A DNA stretch of 64,000 nt from Chryseobacterium pennae (GCF_003385515.1 NZ_QNVT01000002.1:124001-188000), one strand, 5' to 3'; shown: positions 8,217 to 17,363, counted from the first letter of the stretch. Program-made: numbers and translations. Notes: generated from the sequence alone by a model not told the origin.

Positions 8217-8672
8217 ATGAAAACAACTCTTCTCATCGCCGCTCTCCTACTTTCAGCCTGTAACTGTAAGGAATCAAAAGACATCAATAAATCGAATCCT
8301 CAGACAGGGATATGCGCCTGTGAAAAGATAAATAACAACGAAACCATTATATATGCAACCAATATACATATAAAAAAAGATGCTGAAAACAGTCTATTGG
8401 AGTTCCGGTGTGCATCTATGCTTATCGGAACTGCATCAGTAAGTGATATCAGCGGTAATAATGAACATTGTGAAGCCATGTATAGCATTCAATGTGTATC
8501 ATCAGTAAATAAAGAGCTGCAACTATCAACAAATTTTAAATATTTTACAGACAAATTACAATCGCAGGATATGTTTTTTGAAGACTTAAAAAATAATGAA
8601 GATGATTATTTTGAATTTAGACTGGCTTCGGACAGAAAAATCATTTCTATTTCAAGATTAAATATTCATTAA
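8217..8672 (+). CDS. hypothetical lipoprotein
   Basis: 151 residues with a signal peptide and a lipobox LLSAC, so Cys15 would be lipidated. The mature part has a CKES-rich start and several further Cys (ICACEK, RCASML, HCEAMYSIQC). I do not recognise a domain. It stands alone between two terminated units and is likely membrane-anchored on the periplasmic or outer-membrane side. Confidence 0.7.
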   Translation: MKTTLLIAALLLSACNCKESKDINKSNPQTGICACEKINNNETIIYATNIHIKKDAENSLLEFRCASMLIGTASVSDISGNNEHCEAMYSIQCVSSVNKELQLSTNFKYFTDKLQSQDMFFEDLKNNEDDYFEFRLASDRKIISISRLNIH

Positions 8673-8839
8673 AATCTGCTATGTAATTACTCCGTTCTTT
8701 TTATCAGAAAAAATGTTTTATAAATATTTATAAAAAAGTACAGTTTTAATAAATCAATTACAGACTGAATAACAGATGATTTAATATTTTTTTCCTAATT
8801 TTATTATAACTAAACACCATTAATTCAAAATACAAACCT

Positions 8840-9175
8840 ATGGGAAAATTTATTATTTCTAAAAGAGCCAGTGGCGATTTTCAATTCAACCTTAAGGCCG
8901 GAAACGGTCAGGTCATCTTAACAAGTCAGGGATACGGTACAAAACCATCCTGCGAAAACGGAATCAATTCTGTAAAAACCAATTCACAGGAAGATGCCAA
9001 ATATGAAAGGAATACCGCCAGAGATGGAAGATGTTACTTTAATCTTAAGGCCGGAAATGGGCAGATCATTGGAACAAGCCAGATGTATGAAACTGATAAC
9101 GGCATGGAAAACGGGATAGAATCTGTAAAAAACAATGCTCCCAGCGCTTCTGTAGAGGATCAAACAGATTTGTAG
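8840..9175 (+). CDS. YegP/DUF1508 family protein
   Basis: 111 residues made of two DUF1508 repeats. Each has the pattern FxFNLKAGNGQxIxTSQxYxxxxxxENGIxSVKxN (about residues 9-48 and 60-100). Family members such as E. coli YegP are small beta-alpha proteins without an established function. Its own terminator follows at 9199, so it is monocistronic. Confidence 0.88.
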   Translation: MGKFIISKRASGDFQFNLKAGNGQVILTSQGYGTKPSCENGINSVKTNSQEDAKYERNTARDGRCYFNLKAGNGQIIGTSQMYETDNGMENGIESVKNNAPSASVEDQTDL

Positions 9176-9198
9176 AATAATCTTAAATAATCTCAATA

Positions 9199-9228
9199 AA
9201 AATGTCTTATTTTTTTAAGGCATTTTTT
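9199..9228 (+). terminator. Terminator after the YegP-like gene
   Basis: Stem AAAATGTCTTA/TAAGGCATTTT (11 bp with one G-T pair), then TT before the next promoter. It overlaps the -7 box of the following gene by one base. Confidence 0.75.
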
Positions 9229-9235
9229 ATTTTTG
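9228..9235 (+). promoter_or_regulatory. -7 box of the HD-hydrolase gene
   Basis: TATTTTTG matches TAnnTTTG and lies 21 bp upstream of the ATG at 9257. It supports that start over the TTG at 9233, which lies inside the box. Confidence 0.6.
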
Positions 9236-9256
9236 TACTCTATTTTGATAGAAAAG

Positions 9257-9703
9257 ATGACAAAAGAAGAATTACTAAATAAAGCAATAAAGATTGCCGA
9301 TAAGGCTCATAAAGGACAAACGGACAAATACCATGCTCCTTATATAGGACATGTGATGCGTGTAATGGAATACGGTAAAACAATCGATGAAAAAATTGTT
9401 GGGGTATTACATGATGTTGTAGAAGATCATCCGGTGGAATTCAGTCTGGACTATTTAAGAAGCGAAGGATTTCCGGAATACATGATCTTTGCAATCAGCT
9501 GCCTTACCAAGTTTGATCCGGAAGAGGATTATGATGATTTCATTAAACGAACAGAAAGATCTCTGCTTTCTGTTGCCGTAAAGATAAACGATCTGCGTGA
9601 TAATATGGACCTTAGAAGAGTAAACCGAGAGCTTACTCCTAAAGACATTAAAAGGTTTAATAAATACCTTAAAGCTTATCGTTATCTGGTGGAGAAGTAT
9701 TAA
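9257..9703 (+). CDS. HD-domain phosphohydrolase, SpoT/MESH1-like
   Basis: 148 residues forming a stand-alone HD domain of the RelA/SpoT hydrolase type. Visible are a first His in APYIGHVMRV, the HD pair with ED in VLHDVVEDH and the Asp in VAVKINDLRDNMDLRR. It is shorter than MESH1 (~180 residues) but has the same motif order. It could hydrolyse (p)ppGpp or another nucleotide pyrophosphate; the substrate is inferred from the fold only. Its stop overlaps the stop of the convergent DUF2490 gene by 4 bp, with no terminator between. Confidence 0.8.
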   Translation: MTKEELLNKAIKIADKAHKGQTDKYHAPYIGHVMRVMEYGKTIDEKIVGVLHDVVEDHPVEFSLDYLRSEGFPEYMIFAISCLTKFDPEEDYDDFIKRTERSLLSVAVKINDLRDNMDLRRVNRELTPKDIKRFNKYLKAYRYLVEKY

Positions 9704-10416
9704 TCTGCACCAGGGAAATCGTACGTTTTTACATGATGACCGGTATCATCAATGTTGATATTCAGAGCCAGATAAATAAAATGTAAATTTTTATTTCCTT
9801 TTGCTTCAAATTCACGTTGCCAAAGATATCCGGTTGCTATTCCAAAATAATCATCGATCTGATAGCCGAAACCACCATAGACTCTGTTTCTGGCAAAAGT
9901 AGGCTTCATCGGGGTTACGAAGAAAATCTCATCATAAGCATTGGCAAAAACAGTTCCTTTCTCTATAGTTTTGGAGTTTAAAGGTACGCTTACATTCAGA
10001 CGGTAACGGTAACGCATCCTTTGAGAAGTATTATCGCTTTGAGGTTCATAAAACCAGCTTTTTTCCACACGGAAACGGTTTTCAAATTTCACGATGCCTT
10101 TTTTAATGTCAATGACATCCTGAAGCCATACCCTGAACTCTTCCCTGCTTAATTTATGGTCTTTATAGTTAACATATCTTCCAAGCCCCACAAATGGTTT
10201 GTGATTCTTGGTAAGATTATATCCTACCCCTCCTTTTATTTCATAATAATCCGGATACGAATATTCTTCGTTACCTCGCAATTGGCCTTCTCCGTATAAG
10301 AAAAACTTGGGATGAAACTTATAGGTTAAAGTCACTGCATTGAAGCTGGAAATATGTTCCTGAGCTTTAAAGAAAGAAAGACTAAGAAGTAGACCTAAAC
10401 CTAAAAAACGTTTCAT
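9700..10416 (-). CDS. DUF2490 family outer-membrane protein
   Basis: 238 residues from the ATG at 10416. The start was chosen because a signal peptide (MKRFLGLGLLLSLSFFKAQE) begins there and a -7 box lies 13 bp upstream. The mature protein is a run of amphipathic strands rich in Tyr/Phe/Arg, for example MRYRYRLNVSVPL and RVYGGFGYQIDDYFGIATGYLWQ. This is typical of DUF2490 beta-barrels of Bacteroidota. Function unknown. It is likely cotranscribed with nothing else. Confidence 0.82.
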   Translation of the reverse strand: MKRFLGLGLLLSLSFFKAQEHISSFNAVTLTYKFHPKFFLYGEGQLRGNEEYSYPDYYEIKGGVGYNLTKNHKPFVGLGRYVNYKDHKLSREEFRVWLQDVIDIKKGIVKFENRFRVEKSWFYEPQSDNTSQRMRYRYRLNVSVPLNSKTIEKGTVFANAYDEIFFVTPMKPTFARNRVYGGFGYQIDDYFGIATGYLWQREFEAKGNKNLHFIYLALNINIDDTGHHVKTYDFPGAD

Positions 10417-10428
10417 AAAAAATTTTTG

Positions 10429-10436
10429 CAAATGTA
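10429..10436 (-). promoter_or_regulatory. -7 box of the DUF2490 gene
   Basis: TACATTTG on the minus strand, 12 bp upstream of the start at 10416. The short leader implies a transcript with almost no 5' UTR. Confidence 0.55.
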
Positions 10437-10487
10437 ATTTTTTTAACAATTTATTAATATTAACTTTCATTAATATTGAATTAACAC

Positions 10488-12299
10488 TTACTTCATATTA
10501 ATTGTATAAGAAAAACCAATATGGAACCATCTTTGTGGCATTTCCACTCCAAAAGCTTCCGTATATTTCGTATTGGTAATATTATTTACCAGAACATAGA
10601 CGGAATAGTCTTTTCTGCTAAAGCTTAATTTATCATCTACAAGCTGATAGCTGCCTAAACTCTGTCTCTGATTGTATCGATAAACAACCTCATTCGTGAA
10701 AGAACCAAGGAATTTTGTTTCCATTTTACCGATGAACTGGTGTCTCAGATTATCCATAATATATTTTGAAACAAATTCATTGGATTTTTGAAATTTACCA
10801 TCAATATAGGTATACCCTGCCATCAGCTTCAGCCAATTGTTCATTTTGTAGTTTACTTCTGCTTCTATTCCTTTGATTTTGATGTTCCCTACATTTTCGG
10901 CAGCCCATGTCTTATCATTGATATCTTTTTTAACCCAATCAATAGAATTCTTTGAATCTCTCAAAAACCCACTGATTTTAGCTAAAATCTTTTGATCCTG
11001 ATATTGGTATCCCACCTCGGATGAAACGCCATTTTCAGGCAGCAGATTCGGGTTTCCGCGCTCCTGTGGACTTACATAATAAAGATCTGTAAAAGTAGGT
11101 ATACGGTGTACTTTTGCAATATTTCCGTATATTTTATTGTTAGGATTGAAATTATAACCTACATCCAGTCCCGGATAAAAGAAATTTCCTTCCTTAGAAT
11201 AATTAGCCCACGAGATTCCCGGGGTAATGTTCAGTTTTTTATCTAATAAAGAAAAATGGTGTTCAAAGAAAACCTGGGAAACAAAACGGTTCGGATTTCC
11301 TAAATTGCTGCTCACCAAAAACTCCTTTCTCAGTTCTACACCTACTCCGGTAGTTCCCAATCCCCACTGGTAACTGGAATTCACTTCACCACCCACATTA
11401 TTTCCTATATGCATATTTCTATAACCCTTAGGATTCTGTCTGGTATAAAGATACATGTCCTGCCCTCTTCTCCAGTATATGTTAGAATTAATCTTTAGTT
11501 TTCCGAATGTCTGCTGATGAGCAATACTCACAATAGAAGCCTGCATTTCTTCATACTGGTCTACAGCATTTTTGGAAGCATAAAATCCATTAGCACCGAA
11601 TTTTTTTTCTGAAAAACCGGCCTGAAGTCTCAGATCTCCGTTTTTAATATTCAGTTTTCCCTGATAGAATACGTTTCTGATCTCGTAATCGGTATTATAC
11701 ATATACCCTTCTGATCCCGAAGTATTGGCCTGAAGAGTATTTGCAAATTTCTCATTTCCCAGCTGGGCATTAAAGCCTAAACCATAGGAACCATAGTCAC
11801 CGCCTTCAGCACTTATTTTAACTTTCTTCCCTATTCCGGGCTTAGTAATCACATTAATGACGCCTGCATAAGCATTTTGCCCAAAACGTCTTGCTGCAGG
11901 ACCTTTTATAATCTCAATTTTCTCCACATCTTCCAGATCTACCGGAATGTTCATGGAATTGTGACCTGTTTGAGAATCATTGATTCTTACTCCGTTCAAT
12001 AATAACAGAACCTGTTCAAAGGAGCTTCCACGGAAACTGATATCACTCTGAACTCCATTGGATCCTCTCCTTCTGATGTCCATACCCGGAACCTGCTGAA
12101 GAATTTCATCAATACTTTTAGATGGAGCATTGGCAATATCTTCTTTTGTAATAACAGTGATATTCTGGTTAGCACTTTTATAAGGTGTGGAGATAAATTT
12201 CCCCTGAAATTCTATGTTTTCAATATCTGTAGTCTTTTCCTGTGCCTGTGCCCAAAGCAGAGATCCCAGAAAAAAAACACTTCCTATCTTTTTGATCAT
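10488..12299 (-). CDS. TonB-dependent receptor (BtuB/CirA-like)
   Basis: 603 residues from the ATG at 12299, which gives a signal peptide ending in WAQAQ. The plug domain follows, with VITKEDIANAPSKSIDEILQQVPGMDIRRRG, GSSFEQVLLLLNGVRINDSQTGHNS and VEKIEIIKGPAARRFGQNAYAGVINVITK. Then a 22-strand barrel ends in the aromatic C-terminal strand WFHIGFSYTINMK. The size is close to BtuB (~600), smaller than SusC-type receptors, and no SusD neighbour exists. It imports a metal chelate, cobalamin or similar ligand using TonB energy. No cobalamin riboswitch is visible upstream. The substrate is unknown. Confidence 0.9.
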   Translation of the reverse strand: MIKKIGSVFFLGSLLWAQAQEKTTDIENIEFQGKFISTPYKSANQNITVITKEDIANAPSKSIDEILQQVPGMDIRRRGSNGVQSDISFRGSSFEQVLLLLNGVRINDSQTGHNSMNIPVDLEDVEKIEIIKGPAARRFGQNAYAGVINVITKPGIGKKVKISAEGGDYGSYGLGFNAQLGNEKFANTLQANTSGSEGYMYNTDYEIRNVFYQGKLNIKNGDLRLQAGFSEKKFGANGFYASKNAVDQYEEMQASIVSIAHQQTFGKLKINSNIYWRRGQDMYLYTRQNPKGYRNMHIGNNVGGEVNSSYQWGLGTTGVGVELRKEFLVSSNLGNPNRFVSQVFFEHHFSLLDKKLNITPGISWANYSKEGNFFYPGLDVGYNFNPNNKIYGNIAKVHRIPTFTDLYYVSPQERGNPNLLPENGVSSEVGYQYQDQKILAKISGFLRDSKNSIDWVKKDINDKTWAAENVGNIKIKGIEAEVNYKMNNWLKLMAGYTYIDGKFQKSNEFVSKYIMDNLRHQFIGKMETKFLGSFTNEVVYRYNQRQSLGSYQLVDDKLSFSRKDYSVYVLVNNITNTKYTEAFGVEMPQRWFHIGFSYTINMK

Positions 12300-12330
12300 A
12301 ATCGTTTCCGCAGTTTCTTTTAACAAGGAT

Positions 12331-12338
12331 CAAAAGTA
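12331..12338 (-). promoter_or_regulatory. -7 box of the TonB receptor gene
   Basis: TACTTTTG on the minus strand, with a TTTG 20 bp further upstream as a -33 element. It is 31 bp before the ATG. It lies downstream of the terminator at 12376-12404, so the receptor has its own promoter. Confidence 0.65.
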
Positions 12339-12375
12339 AGGGAGTTCATGAAGACAGGCAAATGATACTTGTCAT

Positions 12376-12404
12376 AAAAAAAGACGCGGCTGAATGCTGC
12401 GTCT
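12376..12404 (-). terminator. Terminator of a short minus-strand transcript
   Basis: On the minus strand AGACGCAGC-ATTCA-GCCGCGTCT forms a 9-bp stem with one mismatch, followed by a run of T. It ends 37 bp before the receptor's -7 box, so something is transcribed and ends before the receptor gene. Confidence 0.75.
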
Positions 12405-12409
12405 ATGTT

Positions 12410-12736
12410 TTTGTGAGGGGGTAATTCTATCTTTTTCTCATTAAATGTGTAACTAGATCTCTGAATAATTTTCTCATTTCTATATTACATATTTATGAAT
12501 ACAATTTTAAATAATTTTAAAACATAAAACAATACCTGAATAAAAAAACATATTAAAGCAAGTGAAACTGTTTGAAATTCAACAAAAATAAAAGGTAAAC
12601 ACAGAATAATTCCACAAAAAACTTCTTAAATATTCTTTTTTTGAGTACAATATTGTGGTATCAAAACACCAATTTTTGTTTTTTTATATACAATTTTAGT
12701 CATAGGAAAAGCTTATAATTTTTGCTAAAAATTTCG
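12410..12736. other. AT-rich intergenic region between receptor and uvrA
   Basis: Apart from the 16-codon frame and the uvrA promoter I see no gene here. The stretch is about 80% A+T, with runs of A and T and no long dyad. Confidence 0.5.
12427..12477 (-). CDS. possible 16-residue peptide gene before the terminator
   Basis: ATG at 12475-12477 opens a 16-codon frame, MRKLFRDLVTHLMRKR. It is strongly basic and amphipathic and ends in TAG, followed by ACCCCCTCAC and then the terminator. It could be a leader peptide, a micropeptide, or only a feature of a small RNA. No clear promoter motif was found, so the call rests on the position before a strong terminator. Confidence 0.3.
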   Translation of the reverse strand: MRKLFRDLVTHLMRKR

Positions 12737-12744
12737 TAATTTTG
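12737..12744 (+). promoter_or_regulatory. -7 box upstream of uvrA
   Basis: TAATTTTG fits the TAnnTTTG consensus. The leader to the uvrA ATG at 12922 is then about 170 nt, long for this genome. Confidence 0.55.
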
Positions 12745-12929
12745 TGGGTCTTAATTTTTCGACAGAAGTCTTCTTTTTCAACTGTATTTTGAGCAGCATT
12801 TCTAATGTCTTGCCTTTGTCTGATGAATCGGAAAACAAATTTGAAAGTTCAATTAATGACATCCGGAATGTTCCGGAAACACCATTAGACTGGCTGCTTA
12901 CAACGCTGTACAGTTGCTTTTATGAATAA
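12744..12929 (+). CDS. possible short ORF overlapping the uvrA start
   Basis: A 61-codon frame without an ATG (GTG at 12744, or an internal TTG) runs through the leader and stops 8 bp inside uvrA (ATGAATAA overlap). Its product (for example DIRNVPETPLDWLLTTLYSC) has a protein-like composition, but I recognise no family. The GTG overlaps the -7 box by its first base, so translation from it is doubtful. If real it would couple translation to uvrA. It could also be the tail of an eroded gene. Confidence 0.25.
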   Translation: MGLNFSTEVFFFNCILSSISNVLPLSDESENKFESSINDIRNVPETPLDWLLTTLYSCFYE

Positions 12930-15729
12930 ACAAAATATGGCTGATACTACAGAAATAGATATTAAAAAACAGATTTTCGTTAAGAATGCCCATCTTAACA
13001 ATCTGAAACATATAGATGTCCTGATCCCAAAAAATAAATTGATTGTTATTACAGGAGTATCAGGAAGTGGAAAGTCATCCCTGGCTTTTGATACCATCTA
13101 TGCAGAAGGACAAAGAAGATATGTAGAAAGTTTGAGCTCTTATGCCCGCCAGTTCCTGGGAAAATTAGAAAAGCCTAAAGTGGATGATATTAAAGGGCTT
13201 GCACCATCTATTGCCATCCAACAGAAAGTAATTTCATCCAATCCGCGTTCTACCGTAGGAACCTCTACGGAGATCTATGATTATATGAAGCTTTTATTCG
13301 CAAGGATCGGGAAAACATTTTCTCCTGTTTCCGGAGAGGAGGTAAAAAAAGATTCAGTTTCCGATGTCGTTGATTTTATTAAAGCCTCTAAAAAAGATAC
13401 TTCCTTTTTATTGACCGCTCCTCTGGAATATGATGCTGACAATTTTAAGGAAACCTTAAATATTTTAAAACTGGCAGGTTTTACAAGACTTGAGATCAAT
13501 GGAAATGTAGCTGGAATTGAAGATCTTGAAAGTTTTGGATTTGCGCCGGAAAAAGGCATGAAGATCAATCTTGTGATCGACCGTTTTTCATACGAGGAAG
13601 ATGAGAGCTTTTTACAGCGACTGGCAGATTCTATTCAGATGGCATTTTATGAAGGCCGCGGCTACTGTTCTCTAAAAAATACAGATACCGAAAAGGTAAA
13701 AGAATTTTCCAATAAATTTGAATTGGACGGTATGGAATTCCTTGAGCCGAATGTCCATTTTTTCAGTTTCAATAATCCATATGGAGCTTGCCCTGCCTGC
13801 GAAGGGTACGGAAAAGTAATCGGAATAGATGAAGATCTTGTGGTTCCTAATAAAACATTATCCATCTACGAAGACGCTGTAGTCTGCTGGAGGGGAGAAA
13901 CCATGAGCGAATGGAAAAAAGATTTTATCAAAAAGGCCGGGGACTTCCCTATTCATAAGCCTTACCATCAATTGACCAAAGAACAGAAAAATTTCCTTTG
14001 GAAAGGTGATGGTAAAAGTAATTTCCCATGTCTCAACAATTTCTTCAAAATGCTTGAAGAAAATCTTTATAAAATTCAGTACAGGGTGATGCTTTCCCGT
14101 TACAGAGGAAAAACGCTTTGTCCAACGTGTGAAGGACTGAGACTGCGTGAAGAAACAAGCTGGGTAAAAGTAGACGGATATAATATTCAGTCCATGATTG
14201 AACTTCCTTTAGATGAACTGTCACCACTAATCAACAGTTTACAACTGTCTGATCACGATAAAGAAGTTGCCAAGAGACTATTGTACGAAATTACAACCCG
14301 CCTGGAGTTTTTATTAAAAGTAGGTTTAGGATATTTAACATTAAACAGAACCTCCAATACCCTTTCCGGAGGGGAAAGTCAGAGGATTAACCTGGCCACC
14401 AGCCTGGGAAGTTCTTTGGTAGGTTCCATTTATATATTAGATGAGCCTTCCATTGGATTGCATTCCAAGGATACGGAAAACCTCATCGGAGTATTAAAAA
14501 ATCTTCGTGATCTGGGAAATACTGTCATTGTGGTGGAACATGATGAAGATGTCATGCGTGCTGCAGATTATATTATTGATATCGGCCCGGAAGCAGGTTA
14601 TCTGGGAGGAGAACTTGTATTTGCAGGAGATTATAAAGATCTTAAAAAAGCCAATACCCTTACTTCAGAATACCTTACAGGAAGACTGGAAATAGAAGTT
14701 CCGAAGAAACGCAGAAAAGCAAAAGAATGGATTCACATTAAAGGAGCACGCCAAAATAACCTTAAAAACATTGATGTAGATCTTCCTTTGGAAAGTCTGG
14801 TTGTTATTTCAGGAGTTTCAGGAAGTGGAAAGTCGACTCTGATGAAGGAAATCCTTACCAATGACATTCAGATCCAGCTGGGAATGGGTGGTAAAAAAGG
14901 AGATTATGATTCTGTAGAATTCCCGAAGAAGCTTATTAAAAATATTGAACTGATCGATCAAAATCCAATAGGAAAATCGTCACGTTCAAACCCTGTAACC
15001 TATCTGAAAGCTTATGATGACATCCGTGATCTTTTTGCCAAGCAGAAAGTGGCTAAAATGATGGGCTACAAACCGAAACACTTCTCTTTTAACGTAGATG
15101 GCGGAAGATGTGATGAATGTAAGGGTGAAGGAGTGATCAATGTTTCCATGCAGTTTATGGCTGATATTGAACTTGAATGTGAAGTTTGTAAAGGAACCCG
15201 ATTCAAAAGTGAAATTCTTGAAGTAAAGTTTGATGAAAAAAGTATCTCAGACATTCTTCACATGACTGTAGATGAAGCGTTGGAATTCTTTAAGGATAAT
15301 AATGAAGAAAAGATAGTTACCAAACTGAGACCTTTACAGGAAGTAGGATTGGGCTACTTACAGTTGGGGCAAAGCTCTTCTACCCTTTCTGGTGGTGAGG
15401 CACAGCGTGTGAAACTGGCTTCATTCCTTGTAAAAGGGGTTACTACAGATAAAACATTATTTATCTTCGATGAACCTTCTACAGGTCTCCATTTCCACGA
15501 TATTAAAAAGCTGTTGAAATCATTACAGGCACTGATAGACCTTGGACATTCGGTGATTGTTATTGAACACCAGCCGGATATTATCAAATGTGCAGACTAT
15601 ATCATTGATATTGGTCCGGAAGCCGGAAAATATGGTGGTGAGGTTGTTTTTGCCGGAACTCCTGAAGATCTGACGAAAAATAAAAAATCTTATACTGCAA
15701 AATACATCAAGGAAAAACTTGAACAATAA
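12922..15729 (+). CDS. uvrA: excinuclease ABC subunit UvrA
   Basis: 935 residues, full UvrA length. It holds two ABC ATPase modules: P-loops GVSGSGKSS (~43) and GVSGSGKST (~630), signatures [10 protein letters not shown] and [10 protein letters not shown], and Walker B ILDEPS and IFDEPS. The C4 zinc modules are visible as CPACEGYG...CPTCEG and CDECKGEG...CEVCKG. As (UvrA)2 it scans DNA for bulky lesions, loads UvrB and is the damage-recognition step of nucleotide excision repair in the cytoplasm. The ATG at 12937 (MADTTE) is an alternative start. It is monocistronic with a terminator at 15737. Confidence 0.96.
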   Translation: MNKQNMADTTEIDIKKQIFVKNAHLNNLKHIDVLIPKNKLIVITGVSGSGKSSLAFDTIYAEGQRRYVESLSSYARQFLGKLEKPKVDDIKGLAPSIAIQQKVISSNPRSTVGTSTEIYDYMKLLFARIGKTFSPVSGEEVKKDSVSDVVDFIKASKKDTSFLLTAPLEYDADNFKETLNILKLAGFTRLEINGNVAGIEDLESFGFAPEKGMKINLVIDRFSYEEDESFLQRLADSIQMAFYEGRGYCSLKNTDTEKVKEFSNKFELDGMEFLEPNVHFFSFNNPYGACPACEGYGKVIGIDEDLVVPNKTLSIYEDAVVCWRGETMSEWKKDFIKKAGDFPIHKPYHQLTKEQKNFLWKGDGKSNFPCLNNFFKMLEENLYKIQYRVMLSRYRGKTLCPTCEGLRLREETSWVKVDGYNIQSMIELPLDELSPLINSLQLSDHDKEVAKRLLYEITTRLEFLLKVGLGYLTLNRTSNTLSGGESQRINLATSLGSSLVGSIYILDEPSIGLHSKDTENLIGVLKNLRDLGNTVIVVEHDEDVMRAADYIIDIGPEAGYLGGELVFAGDYKDLKKANTLTSEYLTGRLEIEVPKKRRKAKEWIHIKGARQNNLKNIDVDLPLESLVVISGVSGSGKSTLMKEILTNDIQIQLGMGGKKGDYDSVEFPKKLIKNIELIDQNPIGKSSRSNPVTYLKAYDDIRDLFAKQKVAKMMGYKPKHFSFNVDGGRCDECKGEGVINVSMQFMADIELECEVCKGTRFKSEILEVKFDEKSISDILHMTVDEALEFFKDNNEEKIVTKLRPLQEVGLGYLQLGQSSSTLSGGEAQRVKLASFLVKGVTTDKTLFIFDEPSTGLHFHDIKKLLKSLQALIDLGHSVIVIEHQPDIIKCADYIIDIGPEAGKYGGEVVFAGTPEDLTKNKKSYTAKYIKEKLEQ

Positions 15730-15736
15730 ATACAGA

Positions 15737-15766
15737 CAGAGAGCCGTTGAGCTCTCTGTTTTGATT
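15737..15766 (+). terminator. uvrA terminator
   Basis: 8-bp perfect stem CAGAGAGC/GCTCTCTG with a 6-base loop and TTTTGATTTT behind it, 8 bp after the uvrA stop. Confidence 0.8.
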
Positions 15767-16135
15767 TTAAGGCTCGGGAAAATCAACGATTTTAAGTGTA
15801 TTCTTTATTTGTAACGAATGCACGAATATTTTTAGCTGCTTTTATATTATGGACTCGTATAAAATCCCTATTTATACTATAAATTAAATTATTTTTTAAA
15901 TCATGCAGACAGATAAGTTTTATGCATAACAAATAAGAATATTCATGAATTCGTGACGATCTTTTGGCAAATAAACTCTTTCTACTTATAGCATCAAAAG
16001 TCAGAATTACCTGACATTTCTGTGTATTTCAAAATGAATACGATCATTGTAGAGGAAAATTTTTATCTTAGAAAAAAGAAAACCACTGCTATTTTTTTAA
16101 TCAAAATCTATAGAAACTATGCAGCCTGTTTTAAG
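15767..16135. other. Intergenic region without a recognisable gene
   Basis: No supported frame, RNA or repeat. A short in-frame extension of the following pseudogene upstream of 16136 has no homology-like character. Confidence 0.5.
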
Positions 16136-16829
16136 ATGAAATATATCAAAAGCTTCATTCCCTTATCCTCACTTTTATTCCTTCTCAACTGCTCTGTAAA
16201 GAAAAATATAACTTCAAGTAATGAATATGAAGTGAAGCGGGATACATTAACTTTACTTGACCCAAGCAGAAACCGTAAGATTCCGGTGGCATATTATCTG
16301 CCTAAAACCAATAAGAAAATTCAGAATCAGCAAGTGATTATCTTTAATCATGGGTATGGCTTCAATAAAGGTGGAGATTATTTTGTGTATTCTTATTCAA
16401 CGGAAACGCTGGCTTCAAAAGGGTATTTCACAGTGAGCATTCAGCATGAGCAGACCACAGACTCTCCCCTGCCTGTGGAAGGAAACCTCCAAATGGTAAG
16501 AAGACCTTTCTGGCAAAATGGGTCCGACAATATATTATATGTATTGAATGAGCTTAAAAAAACAAAACCGGATCTGGATTATAAAATCATTGCGATGGAT
16601 AACCGGAGGATGCTCCTTCCGAGGACAAGTATTCCTAAAATCTATTCGTTACGTTCCAATGATTATCCTGCTGATGAAGGGGTTTTACCTACAGAAGAAG
16701 AACAGAAAAAAATATCACCTGACGATACAGCTAACCACTATCAATCATAGTCATATGAATAATAAAGGCAGTGATGAAGAGAAGAAAATATTGAATGATT
16801 TTGTGATGAAATACCTGAATGAACAGTAA
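16136..16829 (+). pseudogene. lipoprotein alpha/beta hydrolase, broken by deletion and frameshift
   Basis: The start at 16136 gives a signal peptide with lipobox FLLNC. The N-terminal half of a platelet-activating-factor-acetylhydrolase-like fold follows, with the oxyanion region IIFNHGYGFNKGG near residue 70. The frame then jumps directly from DLDYK to IIAMDNRRM, so the segment that should carry the GHSxGG nucleophile is missing. Further on, after EEEQKK, an A-run at about 16707-16713 shifts the frame. The family-like C-terminus (TTINHSHMNNKGSDEEKK, ending KYLNEQ) continues in another frame to 16829. The two lesions make it non-functional as a hydrolase. Confidence 0.75.
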
Positions 16830-16978
16830 TTGTAGACATTTCTTTTCTTCTGAAAGAATAATGAGAGAACAATCCCGGACTTATCCACAATAAATTGTGG
16901 ATAACTTGTGAATTTTAACATTAAATTCACATTTCTTATTAAAAATATTACTACATTTACTATGTAATAAACATCGAA

Positions 16979-17044
16979 GTGGAAACTTTATTTGCTTTTC
17001 TTACTACTCTTGAAATTGCAATTAAATTTGAAATAAAAATTTAA
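16979..17044 (+). CDS. possible 21-residue peptide ending in a terminator
   Basis: GTG at 16979 opens a 21-codon frame (VETLFAFLTTLEIAIKFEIK...) whose TAA overlaps the first bases of the terminator stem at 17043. There is no ATG and no clear promoter. It is listed only because a terminator without an upstream gene demands a transcript here; an untranslated RNA is equally possible. Confidence 0.2.
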   Translation: METLFAFLTTLEIAIKFEIKI

Positions 17045-17072
17045 GCACAGCATTGTCGGCTGTGCTTTTTTA
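17043..17072 (+). terminator. Terminator of an unassigned transcript
   Basis: 9-bp perfect stem AAGCACAGC/GCTGTGCTT with a 7-base loop and a T run. The gene before it is the broken hydrolase, 214 bp upstream. Confidence 0.75.
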
Positions 17073-17110
17073 TTGTTGTCTAATTAAAAAAATGAGATGT
17101 CTTATCTACT

Positions 17111-17141
17111 GAATCTGCCTCTAAAGGGCAGATTCTTTTAT
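17111..17141 (+). terminator. Second terminator-like hairpin
   Basis: 9-bp stem GAATCTGCC/GGCAGATTC with a 7-base loop followed by TTTTATT, 38 bp after the previous terminator. Confidence 0.65.
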
Positions 17142-17291
17142 TCTAAAGATTCCAAATACCAAAAGCCACCCACCTATTCAATCTCGAAATCTTAAAAAAA
17201 CATATACAAACATTTGTATAATCTATGATGGAAAACTAACGTATTGATTTAAAATACATACAAGAATAATTTGTATTTTTATTTTTCAAAA

Positions 17292-17363
17292 GGCCTTATA
17301 GTTCAATGGATAGAACAAAAGTTTCCTAAACTTTAGATCCAAGTTCGATTCTTGGTAGGGCTT
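17292..17363 (+). tRNA. tRNA-Arg (anticodon CCT)
   Basis: A cloverleaf folds by hand. Acceptor GGCCTTA/TAGGGCT has G-U pairs at 1-72 and 5-68. The D stem is GTTC/GAAC with an AATGGATA loop. The anticodon stem is AAAGT/ACTTT with loop TTCCTAA, giving anticodon CCT. The variable region is AGAT, and the T arm is CCAAG/CTTGG with loop TTCGATT. No CCA is encoded. The G1-U72 pair and weak acceptor are unusual, so a degenerate copy cannot be excluded. It decodes AGG. It stands alone, next to decayed genes. Confidence 0.8.

Noticed and set aside
12300..12420. Cobalamin riboswitch upstream of the BtuB-like receptor
   Set aside because: No B12-box or multi-stem fold is visible; the only structure is a simple terminator, and the promoter lies after it with a ~25-nt leader.
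15354..15786. Minus-strand frames over the end of uvrA
   Set aside because: Antisense shadow of conserved ABC motifs; the terminator lies between them and any promoter.
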